Part shown: positions 13,601-25,600 of the stretch, piece after piece | Layout: every line of letters begins with the position of its first letter | How positions within the stretch are numbered: the stretch's first letter is position 1 | From: Lineus longissimus | Taxonomy: Eukaryota; Nemertea; Pilidiophora; Heteronemertea; Lineidae | NCBI RefSeq assembly: GCF_910592395.1 | Contig: NC_088315.1 | Span: 16,167,808 to 16,231,807 of the forward strand | Length of the DNA: 64,000 bases | Reading direction: 5' to 3' | The notes under the pieces: model-generated | Told to the model about the DNA's origin: nothing | Databases searched by the model: none | The model's input: only the letters and a program-made list of their open reading frames with translations | Program-made: the position numbers and the translations under genes

Positions 13601-16600
13601 TGAAAGTGAATACTTTGTACATGTCGCTTTTTTGAAAATACCGACATGTCTGACAAGAAACGAGGCAATAAATGCACGAAAGAGATCCATGCTGCAGTCG
13701 CAATTCTCTAAAAAACTACTTTAACATTACTCAATGCAGAATTCCTATCAAACCCGATAAGACTCAAACAGCAATATTACAGACCTGACAAGGAGGACAA
13801 ACTGATCGAATGAGGGACTATAATTAAAGCATGGAAATCAATCTACAACTAGCATAAAATATAAAAAGACCAGGACTGAGAAAGGGTGTAGGGCTTGATA
13901 TTTGCCAAAAGGTGTTCAGTGCTAATAAGAAATGGTTGACAATTAGAAAATAAATGAACTGTGCAGATTTCTGACTGCTTTTGCATGAAAGTTCAATGTC
14001 ACCAGACACTGTAAGCTGCCAAGACAGCATAATTGGGTTTATGCACAGAAAGGTTTCCTTGCAAAGACAACAGATGATTCGGACAGGGAACAGAAATAAA
14101 TACAGAAATACAACTTTCCTGGTGCATTAATGGGAACAAAACCCGGTTGTTGATGCAAGAATGAGAACAAAACTCAAGTGTTGATGCAAGGATGGGAACA
14201 AAACCTAGGTGATAATGCATTATCAGGAACAAAACCCAGGTGATAATGCATTATCAGGAACAAAACCCAGTTGATGATGCATTATCAGGAACAAAACTGA
14301 CAGGAACAAAACCCAGGTGATGATGCACTGATGGAAACAAAACCCTAAAGATGATGCAATAATGGAAAAACAAAACCCAAAGGCTGATGCACTGATGAGA
14401 AGGAAACCTAAGACAAGTGTTGATGCAAGGATGGGAATAAAAGTCCAAGTATTGATGTTATAATGGGAAAAAACCAAGTGATGACCGTGGTAGCTGCAAA
14501 TTCGGCCTGATATCGGCTGAATTATGGCATAGCGCTGCCAAGACGACCGACATTGGGCCAATATCGGGCCAATTTCAGCACTTTCCTTCCAGATATCCCA
14601 CAAAGGTGCCGGCATTTGGCCAGTATCGGCAGGAATATGTTTCTTTTCCAGACTCTAGCGAAGGTTCAGGTGATGTGATTCTGGGCCAACGTTGGGCCAA
14701 GATCGGGCCGTTTGGCTGCCCTAAACAGAAAATGTAATGCATTGATGGAAACAAAACGCAAGTGTTGATGCAAGAAAGGGAAGAAAACCCAAGTGCTGAA
14801 AATAAAAAACAAATAATGAAATGGGAGTAGAGGAGTTATCAAATTGCTTAAAAAGTGTTTTGTGTCAATCCTTACTCTGGTATTTCCTTGAGCTCGGCTG
14901 TTTCTTGTGTGATTAGTTTCGGGGGCGGGCTGGAAGACCATGTTGAGTGAGACAAGAAGATGTCAAAAGTTATTTCAATGGTTACAGAAAGTGGAGTATC
15001 ACGAGAAATTAATAATTGATGAGAGTTTAATATTTTAGTTTTTAAATATTTCATGACTAAAGTATTATCTTTCTTTTTTTTAAATTGTACAAATGTCACT
15101 TAGAACTTCTGAAAACTTACTTGATTTTTGCATTTGATAAGCTACATTAAAGAATGATCCAACAATTTAAGTTAATTTTTTAAATGTTTTTTCTTCTTTG
15201 AAAGTTTTTATTACAACAAATTCCTGTTTTGATTTGATAACAATGACACAATGTAAGTCTGCCATTTACATTTGCTTTTGTTAGAATGTTTTAATTTCAA
15301 GGAACAAACTACCGATCAACAGGCAATTGCCTTGGGTCCAAAAACAGTGAAATACAATCCTCCAAGATGCCACATTTTCACGACAAACGTGTGGGTATCA
15401 ACTGCAAACTCTTTATTCAGGTACAGAATCATACGCCCACATATACTTGAAGATAACAGAAAAAAACATCATGGGGGGGGGGGGGGGGGAATCGTAAGAA
15501 GTGTTCAATGGCTTGACCCAGTCCAAACAGGTAATCCGTAATGACAAGGAAACTTATTCAGACAGATTGGTTCCAATTGGGATCTTGGAATATATAGGGC
15601 CGTTGTGCAAATTTCAAATGCAAATGCCATGTGCAGGCAAACTAACACTGAAAACCCTCATGCTTTACAATGCTCATCTGAAATGCATCGCAGCAAAGTT
15701 GCAATCCTTGAACGATATTGAAAGTGTAAAATATGTTCCCTACAAGTCCAGTGTCTTCATTCTCAATCAGATGTGTTCAATATTCATGACGAATGCAGGA
15801 TCCGCAAGATTTGCAGATACCACCCTGGCCCATCTACTGCACAACTTGCTGATAATCAGGCAGGCTACCAAATTACTGAACTGACCTGTTCGTGAATATG
15901 CTTGATTCTCGGGCAGTTGTGGAACTGGTTTCCCAAGGGTGGATGCAAGGGTGAAGGTATTTTTGGCATGCCTGGGAAGATTACAAAGGTGTCTCAGAAC
16001 TGAAATCTCACGGAGGCTGGTGAAACAAAGTCTCAGCAAGTTTCAGGTTTATAGAGCAATTAAGGTGAAGATAGTTTTTGGTCCAGTCTCGTTACCACTC
16101 CAAGACACTGCTTTCAACTCTAATGAACCTCCGTTTCAGTATCACCTTTCTCTTTTCTTTTTAAATGTTTCAGTCCAAACTTTTCATTAGCATCAGGGGT
16201 TATTTTTTCTGACGTGGCTGCCTCGTTTTTAAAACCAATCCAGGATCCTCTTCAGTCACTTGCTTCAACCCTAAATGTGTCTCCGCTTCAGGACAACCCA
16301 GTATCTATATAGCACTCTTCGACACTGTCTTCAACCCTACTTGTGCATTTGGTTCGAATTCAGGATCACCTCTTTCCTTTCTTTCTACACGTTGTAGTCC
16401 AAACATTTCAGCAGTATCAGGGATCGTTCTTTCTGACATGTCGTTAGTTTCTATCTAAAGCTCACACCCATTTTTGTCTCCTCTGATTCAGTGGCTATAC
16501 CACTCTCAGACACTGGCTTGAACCCGAATTGTGCTTTCGGTTCAGAATCACCATTTTCCTTTCATTGTACATGTTTCAGTCCGAACTATTTAGCAGCATC

Positions 16601-19600
16601 AGTTTTCCTTCAGACATGATGGTTGCTTCTTTCTTAAGCCAACACCCATTTTGTCTTCTCTGGTTAAGTATCTTTACCATTCTTTGACACTGGCTTCAAC
16701 CCAAATCGTGCCTCTGTTTTAGGATCATCAATTGGATGGATATAACATTACAGCATGCTATCCTCAATCTCAAATCAAAAACACCGGGTGGTTTAAACAA
16801 ATATTTGATTACAAACATGACAAAGGATTCAAGCAAGTAACTAGGGTACATGTGGTTACCTTGGTTTTTCAGGTTGTTTAACTACAACCTTTTGTGGAGG
16901 TTCTACTTTGGCAGGTTCCTTAAGTTTCGGTGGCCTTGAGAGATTACAATAATAGTTAACTTTGTTCAGACACAGACAATACAGAGGTGACATGTATTTA
17001 TTTGAGAAGGAACCAAACGCCATCACAACAGTTTTTCACCTCATGATGAGGCTTTACAGATTATTTAAGCAATAACACTGATATGAGGCCAATAATAATC
17101 AAGATTATGATTAATGAAACAATCTTTCATAACATTAAGTATGGAAAAAGGTTTCATTGGCGATTTTATAACTCAAAACCTATTTAAGACTTTGAAAGTG
17201 TTTCCTTTTTTCATCCCAAACTTTATATCTTTAGCATTGTTTTAATGGATTTAGAAGAAGCCTGCACAGATTATGATAAAGATTACTTTCAGTTGTGCTT
17301 GATAAAAAGTTGAAGATTTAAGCACATTGGTAAGTTAAAAAATGGTTTAGATAAAGAAACGATTAGATATATGAATTCGAGGGTCACATTATATTTTTAA
17401 TTATTAAGTAAATGCAGTGTTTAAATCATTGTAGGGAACAGTTAATCATGGTATTGTAACACAGGAATGATAAGTGATTAGAATCATTATTACAAAAGAT
17501 CGACAATCCTGAAAAGTCAATGAAACAAGAAATGAGAATAGGCTGATCGCAAACATGGGTCGAAACATGCTTCGAAAGTCATCTAGCATCCATCCCATAC
17601 TGAATAGGGGGCGCTTAAACTAATCAGCATGAAAACGATGTTCAAAAGCGAAAATAACATTCCACAAAAATCGCAGTGCTGAACAAACAGACCAAATGGC
17701 AGGCACATGAGAATGTAATGTAACGTTGCTGGACAGAATATGACCAAGGCCAATGGATGCAGGTGAGGTTGAATGGAGAATACCAGCTTGGAAAATATGT
17801 CATAGGAAACATGGGTTGAATCAGCGAAGTTTTTGGAATAACGCCGGAAGCTGGAAGAAAAGATTTAGTACTGGTGGGAGAAAATTAATCATTGGAGAAG
17901 GAATTTCAAGCACCCTTGAGGACAACATAAGACTGTTCAATTTGTGATGTAGTGAAGGGACACAAACAGTCTGTCTCATTGTTGTAAGAATGGTCAGGGA
18001 AGGTGAATACCAATAGAAGGAACAGACTGTACGGAAAATTAAACGCAGATTTGATGCAGACCATAGAAAAACAAATCAGAGGGGCAGGGGCTTCACTTTC
18101 CAACTGATTAGATAGATATGAAACTGATAAAATTAGGCAACTGTTTTCAAATTGATACTGAACTTGTTACTCAAGAATCAGAATGAAAACCTTCAGTGGG
18201 AATATGGAAAGAACCTTAAAGACTTGAACTAAATGCGAAGACAATATTAACCTGGGGGTCTAGAAAGGTTTACTCACTTCTTTTCCTTCTCCTCCCTTTC
18301 ACCCTTTTTATAATCCTTTTTCTCAACTTTTGATTTGCTGAAATACGAGAATGTACACACCTTGTTGAAGACAAAGAACACTAATATAACACAAAAGGTC
18401 ATTCATCGATCGTCATTAAAACTGACTTTCTAATTTATTTAATGAGTCTTAATGGCTTGTTTGAGATAGCTTAGCATCTCATTCTATAAACAGATAATCA
18501 CATTTTGCACCATAACGATTCAGTCAGGCCTGAATGCCTGTGGGCAAGGGCGAAATATCACTTAAATGACGCCTGACAGTGTTGCTCACTTTCAAATGAT
18601 TTCAAAGCATTAAATGCAATCATAGACAGGACTAAGAGGTCAGTCATAGACCTTATTAAACCAGATGTGAAAATTTCAAGCATTGGTAATCAAATTGACA
18701 AGTTTCACGAGCATATTTGATAATTGTTCTTCAATTCGAATTTGAGTTCAAAACATACTTAAACTTCAATACACTATGAGGAAAACATGAAACTGAACCA
18801 CACATGAATCTACAGATAACCTGGACATATTCTCATCAATAGAGAGACACGACAGACAACAATCTAGCAGGCCAACTCAGCCGTTGATGGCAAGGGGAAT
18901 TCCTTTGGTCACATCAAGGGATTCAACAAAGGAAAGGACCCGACAGCACACTACCATACAATGTGACAGAAATCGGACACAGACAGAACCTGGACACACT
19001 CCCACACTAAATGATGAGAAAGGACCGCTAGAGAATTAAAAACAACATTTGGGGAACTTTTGAGGAGATGAAGTAGGGGCAGCGGGATACACCTCTTTTC
19101 AAAATGACACCAGTAATGACCATAATGTCGTGAAGACAGTCTAGTTTACACAGCTGCAACACCAGTACCAGTAACCCCACTATCTCACCTAACAGTACCA
19201 TGATTGCCCTTCGACGAGCTCTCCTCAGCAGGAGGTTCTTTGCTGGCATCCTCTTTCTTCCCTTTGCCCTCCCTGAAATGGTAGGGTGCATGATGAGGGG
19301 TCTGATTACTTGCTAAAGGATTCCAGCAGCAGCGAGGCTCTTCCTTGTGGTTAAAAAAAATGATTAGTCATCTGGGATAGCTGCGCATTGGTGAGGAGAA
19401 AGCGCTGAGGAGCACAGTTTGCTGCGGCACATCTCTAGTCAGTTTGGCAAACGTTGTGTCAATGGAGGGCCAAAATGTTTAAGATGTACATGGAAGGTGT
19501 AATGGTACATTTGTCTTGATGCACAAGAGGTGTAGGTATTGGTGTGTAATCAGATTTGTCTTGTTGTACAGGAGGTGTAGGCTGCGGTGTATATTCAGAC

Positions 19601-22600
19601 AACGGTACATTTTTCTTGTTGTACAAGAGGTGTAATTAGTGGTGTATAATCAGACAACGGTACATTTGTCCTTTTGTACTCGAGGTACATGTATAGGATG
19701 TGGGGTATCAGACAATGGTACATTTCTTATGTTGTACAAGAGGTGTAGGATGTGCTATAACAAAACAAAAGCAGAGAATCTGTCTTGTGTTAGCAGTCAG
19801 TTGATGAGGTGTATTGGTGTACAATAGGTAACGGATTCCGTATACATGTACATGTTATCAGACGACAGAACATTTATTTAGTTTTATCAGTAAGGTATTT
19901 TAATGGTTTGCGAGGTGTAGGTTGTGGTGTAATGAAATAATAGAACGTTTGTTTCTTGAGTAGATTTCCATGACGTGATATCGAAAACAAATGATAACAA
20001 AATGATTGTAAATAATTGGTTGATAACTACTAATAAAAGAATAACTATAAATATTCCATGATATGCGTAAGGAGTGATGTTAGCATTAAACTTATTGCAA
20101 TATGGTATTAGAATCTGTGCCATGTCGCAAAAGCTTAAAGTAAACGTATACCGTGTTTACTCTCAATATCGTATATCGAATGATTGTTTTGTTTCAGAAG
20201 CGCTCATCTCCAATAAAAAATAAGAATCAATTAATAATTTTGCATAGTTACGTTTTGGTGATTTTTCGTCGTTCTAATTGTCCGATACCGAACCTTTTAC
20301 CAGTTAATGAGGGAACACTTTCCAGAAAAAAACTACCTAAGAATTTGTAAAAAATTGTAAATGAAATTACTGAATTAATTGATAAAAAACCCCAATTTAT
20401 CAATCAGTTACTGACTGCTCTATGCACCCAAATATTGCTTCCGATAGTTTGAGTGTCCTATGAAAAATTGAAACTGAGGCGATTTCTAATCCTGGACAGA
20501 GTTAATAATTTTGCCTGGTCAACAGTGATTGAGGTCTTCGGGTAGTCCAACAAAATATACACTGCACCAAATTACCGTTTTAACGTAACCACTTCATTAC
20601 CATCAAGCAATGCACTGACTTCAAATTGTATTAGAGTCAGTTTAATGCTTGGAGCAATTAATCAGTCCCCTTCGCTGACTTTAAATTCGATTAAAGACAG
20701 TCAAATTATCTTGGCAATTATCAACCCTTCAATGACTTCAAATTTGTAAGAGTCAGTCAAATGATCCAAATGAGTGATGTCTCTGGCCAAGAAAATAAAT
20801 GCCTCACACTGATAGCAAAACGTTACATTTAAAAAAATTGTTATTTCAATGAAAGAGTTCACAGAATGTGGAGAAGGCCAATGTACTGATCACTTGTAAG
20901 CAGGTGCGCCCTCTATGGTGAAAGAAAGTATCTGGGAAGTGGCATACCGAAACCCAAAATGGTGTAGTATGCCATGCCCAGATTTATCACGGTGGGTAAA
21001 GGTATTGGTTTACCTTTGTAATACAACATAAACAAGACCCTCCCATTACAGTGTTGGAGGGGTACAATCGCATAAAAGTAATAAATGCGGGCCTACGCCC
21101 CTCAAAATGAATTAATCTTTTGTACATTTCTTTTGTGTCGTAATTTGCTCTCCAGATAAGCACATATTTTTCTTAGGCAAACCGATACCTTTCGCCACCG
21201 TGTTTATGGCAGTACGATCACCAGGGACAGGTGATCCAGTTCATGGTGCTGACGCCTATAGCTATAACCTGAAAGGACAGACACCACAACAAGCAGTCAA
21301 GGTTCGATCTCCACAGCAGAGGTCCTGGTCATCATCAGCCACCTATTCCGCCTTTGCAGAGCCTTCATTCTATCAATATGTGCAATTATTGACTCACTTT
21401 GCTAAGTGATCTATTAAATCTGTGCAGGCTATTTTTTGTAGACCAGATTTCTCGGCGATGGCATAACCAATATTCGTGCAAGAGGTATCAATGCGTTTGT
21501 GGTGATGTCTACTTGTGTCTCGTTGAATCAGAAATGAACTTCATTGTCCACAAATATGTGTTTTCACATTTTTGGAAATCGAACTAAGAACCAGGGTGCA
21601 GCTGTGTACAATGCTCGTGTACATGCCTTACACAAATAGATAATGAAATAGCACCTGTGGCGAGCATGAAATTTTGTGGTGCAGATTCACTGAATGTGGT
21701 AAGTTATGCATTGGATGTACACGCGCAGAAAGGTGTCTATTGATACTGAGGGTATCAACAGTAAGCATGTCTATAAATAGCATAGTCAGGCGGTGTAGGT
21801 CTTTGAGGTCACTAATACAGTCTTCTGACCTTTCTTAGCATTTAGTTGGCATTCAAGGTTGGCATTGTTGTGTTTTGAGAACTTGGTCGGCTGGGTACTA
21901 TCCTCAGTAGCTTCTTCAGGCCTTTTCATCATCAAGGATTGCATTTGGACAGCGTCCTGTGGTTACCATAGTGCTAGTAGACGACAACAACAAATGGAGT
22001 AGTAACATAACTGTTTTGTCTGTCTGGCTTATATTCTAAATCTCTGCTTGTTAGCAGTAAGAGACACATACTGACGATCAAAACTGACGGAGACTATTTC
22101 ACCTCTACGTCCATTATCTATACTATAATGCGGGTTGTGGCCGCTGAATAGGAGGCGATTTTTGTTTCAAATTTGGGCCTCGGAAATGCGATGAATTCTT
22201 GCAACTTTTGACTTCGTAGGTGTGGACCATAAGTAAGAGTGTCACTGAGGGTGTCATACGTCGAATATCTTGGTGGTTTTGGAATAAATAACAATCTTGG
22301 GGTTGATAGGCTTATATCAACTACATGTACACTATAGATTTTCATCCGACTTTATACTTAGGCTAACCCTCCTGAAAATTTTCAGCAGATCTCAGATGAG
22401 CTGCTTGAACTACAATCCAAGCATTTTTGACCGTTACCCATTTATTCACGTGGGCATGCTGGATGAGAGAGGCGAGTTAGACCATGAGACCTGCCTACAA
22501 ACTCACACCAACCGTGGGGATCTAAGCAGGGATATTTTAAACGCGAGTTGAGAGTCCTATTCTAAAAGGCCTTAGTCACAGTATACCATTGGGCGATATG

Positions 22601-25600
22601 AATAAAGACTAGCAAATGCTTTTACTCCGGTTTTGTACAGGAAGGCCTAGTGTAAATGTACATGGAGATTTAGATAAAAGCATTTCCTAGTCTTTATTCA
22701 TATCACCCATTGTTTCTAATACAAAATACATTACGCCTCGTTTTGATCGGAGCGGTCTTGGTATCGTAACCAATGACCGCCTGGGTAGGTATAAAATTCT
22801 GAATTTTAGCTCCTTCATCAGGAGCCTCGGGAAATCACGACACTTGACTGGGAATTCCCTTGCTGCGTGACGTCATCTTCACAAGCAACAATATGGCGGA
22901 GTTCCGGACACCAGGCTGGATCATTCTTTGACGAAAACGGAACATATATACCTTTCAAATCGTATTTAATTTGTTTAATTTTGAAACCTTTTAGAATAGA
23001 AATTAATACCTCGCTGTCGGTCATTGGTTGTATAATCAAGACCGCTCGGGTAGACCTCAAATTACGTCCAAAACCCTCGGCGAAGCGCCTCGGGTTTTGG
23101 ACTGCATTTTCGGTCTACCCGAGCGGTCTTGATTATACAACCAATGACCGCCAGCTCGGTATTAATTCCTTAAGCCACCACACCACAGAGGCTAATAACT
23201 TTCATAACAGAGAGTTAGAATAATTGCACAGTATAATTTTAAATGAACACCTTCAAAGATGACGAAGATGTCAACATCCTTGGGCATCTCTGCCAGCTGG
23301 AGATCAAGACCATCACTGCATAAATGAGGACAAGGAGAGCTGTAAATAACATAGAACGTACAACGGATTGGTCAGATATAAATAAATTATTGTACAGTGG
23401 AGTTGGTCAGATATAAAATGATCATAAAGGAGAGTAGAGGAAGAAATAGGCATGGCTAAATATAGGGAGTGCTGTTTACCCTTTCCCTTCACCTCCTTCC
23501 TTGTCGTCACTGAAATACAAGACATTGGTGATCATATCACAGATTTTCAAGGAATATTTAGTACCTGAAACCTGGCCTATTGACAGCCAATGGGATTACT
23601 GTGTATGAAAAATGATGTGATGATCAGAAGATTTTCATATTTTGCAAATTATTGTGTATTTTAAGAGATAAACCACATGTCAGTACTTGCTCTATGCAAA
23701 CACTGCATTGTAAAGTATGCAAATCCACCTGACAAAAACCTCTTCATGCTTCGTAAAGTTATATTGATCAGAAACTATATGATTGGGAGTTGCCAATTTT
23801 TCTTCAAAAACACGACCATCTTATGTGCTGGAATACTGTGAGTACGGCCTTAGGCAGAGCATTAAAAGACACCGTATAATAGGTCATTGATCAACAGGGC
23901 CAAGTACACTACCTGCATCCAACTTACCTTGACTGGCTTAAACCTGCTTGCACAGCATTTCACAGCATGACTGCATGAAACAAATAATCTCTCAACAGTT
24001 TTGTTGGATAACGAAGTCTACCTGCTTCGGCATATGGACCGGTTATATTACCCAAAACAATATTTACAATGGTTATAACATTAAAAAAGAAATAATATTG
24101 AAATGAAGAACATTGATCCTACCTGGTTTTAAGCATTGCCCTGAAGTCCATTCCAGAGTCCTTGGGATCTGAAAAACCATTCAGACATTAAAGCACTGAA
24201 GTTAATTTCAGTTCCTCAAATTGAGTATAAAGGGCTTGTAAGAGTAGCCCGCATCGAGAAGTGGGAAATTTGCGACACCAAAAAAGTCTATGATGAACTT
24301 TTTGACTAATCTACACAACTTCTTAATGAGAACATCATTTTTCGAAAAAACAAAGCAGAAAATTCCAGTGCAATGCACCAGATTAAACACCAGAGTATGT
24401 GCTCCGGAACTACCCATTCTAGGACACAGAGACTTGCCACTTGGCTGAACAGTGCAGCTCTCGGACAGATCAAGAGACATCTGCCTTGTTTATTTGAGAC
24501 GTAGACCCGATTTTGTAATAAAGTCATACAGTACCAACCCAACTTGACTTAGAAAAGTTTCATAAATCTCGTAAAATAGCTAGCATTACCCAATCTAAGG
24601 GACAAGAAATGCGTGCAGTGGTACTGTACGTGATGAGCGATAGAACTTGTGGAAAATTTAGCAGTACAGAATACTTTGGAAAATTTAGTAGTACAGAATA
24701 CCGTGGGCTTCATAAGTAGGCAGTGTAAATACCGGCAACGGTAGTAAAAGAGTAAACAATTGATTAGGTTTACATACCTTTGACATAAAGACTGAATTTG
24801 CATGCGTCGTACACAAAACCATCGTGTTCCAAGACAACTTGGTATTTTCCCTCGTCACTGATTTTGGACTTGTTAATCTTGAATGTACCGGTCTTGTCAC
24901 CTTTCTTATCGGTCACAAACATTCTCTGGTCGTCTGTTTTGAGCTCGCGAGTTCCCTTGAACCACTTGATGTTGGGCCATGGTTCGCCTTTAACCTTGAC
25001 GGTAAGAACAATATCCTTCCCTGCAAACAAGAAACAAAGAAGTGTGAAGGTATGATTTCCAGGTCTGATTGCTGCCAAGGGTCCCAGGCCCAACCCTAAC
25101 AGTGCTCAGGGGCCTGCATCGCTTTCACCCTTATCGAGGAAAATGAATTGGGATATAACCTCTCTCCCATGCTATTTCGTCCAAGTTAAGCAACGATTTT
25201 TGTGGATAATCTTTGGATTTTTCAGAAAAACACCCCCTTTTTTACTCTTTCTGAAGAAAAATTCCTCTCCACTAAACCAAAAAGTATTCCCTGTCCCTAA
25301 AAAATCAAAACGTGCATGTGGCCATCTATGTATGTTCACAGTAGAGTAGCCAGGCATGGATCCTTCAATAACCATGTATTCAGTGGTCAATGAGGGACTT
25401 AGAGAACAGATACGATCACCAATGATGTCACCACTTTCATTACGTTACTGGACAAGAGCTGAAGAGATAGCACAGAACCAAACATCAAGGCCCCCCTACA
25501 TCATAGTCTATGGGCCCCAAATCGTCACGTTCCCACTTTGAGGGTCATAAAACAGATATAATAGGGAGATTACCTCCAAATTGCGCCCCTTAAGATATTT

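Larger units (their letters stand above)
11267..14875 (-). other. Intron 24
   Basis: The intron contains the 31-bp array with its insertion, a MITE family B copy (12524-12770) and a family C copy (11485-11610). No extra exon is seen. Confidence 0.55.
14930..16859 (-). other. Intron 23
   Basis: The intron contains the exon-like tandem repeat and the G17 run. Plus-strand open frames at 15272-15541 and 15501-15884 show no recognisable protein. Confidence 0.5.
19273..23479 (-). other. Intron 20, ~4.2 kb, MITE-rich
   Basis: Contents: fold-back elements at 22.6 and 22.7-23.2 kb, a MITE with TTTAT duplications at 21.0-21.2 kb, and minisatellites at 20.6 and 19.5 kb. An exon-like segment at 23251-23315 was rejected because its exit phase does not fit exon 21. 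Confidence 0.55.

Noticed and set aside
15501-15884. 127-codon plus-strand open frame
   Set aside because: No recognisable protein features and no splice or promoter support; probably chance in an intron.
23251-23315. Exon-like segment (GDGLDLQLAEMPKDVDIF) with good acceptor between exons 20 and 21
   Set aside because: It enters in phase 2 as required but can leave only in phase 1 or 0, which breaks the frame with exon 21, and its donor GTGTTC is weak. Exon 20 joins exon 21 cleanly without it.
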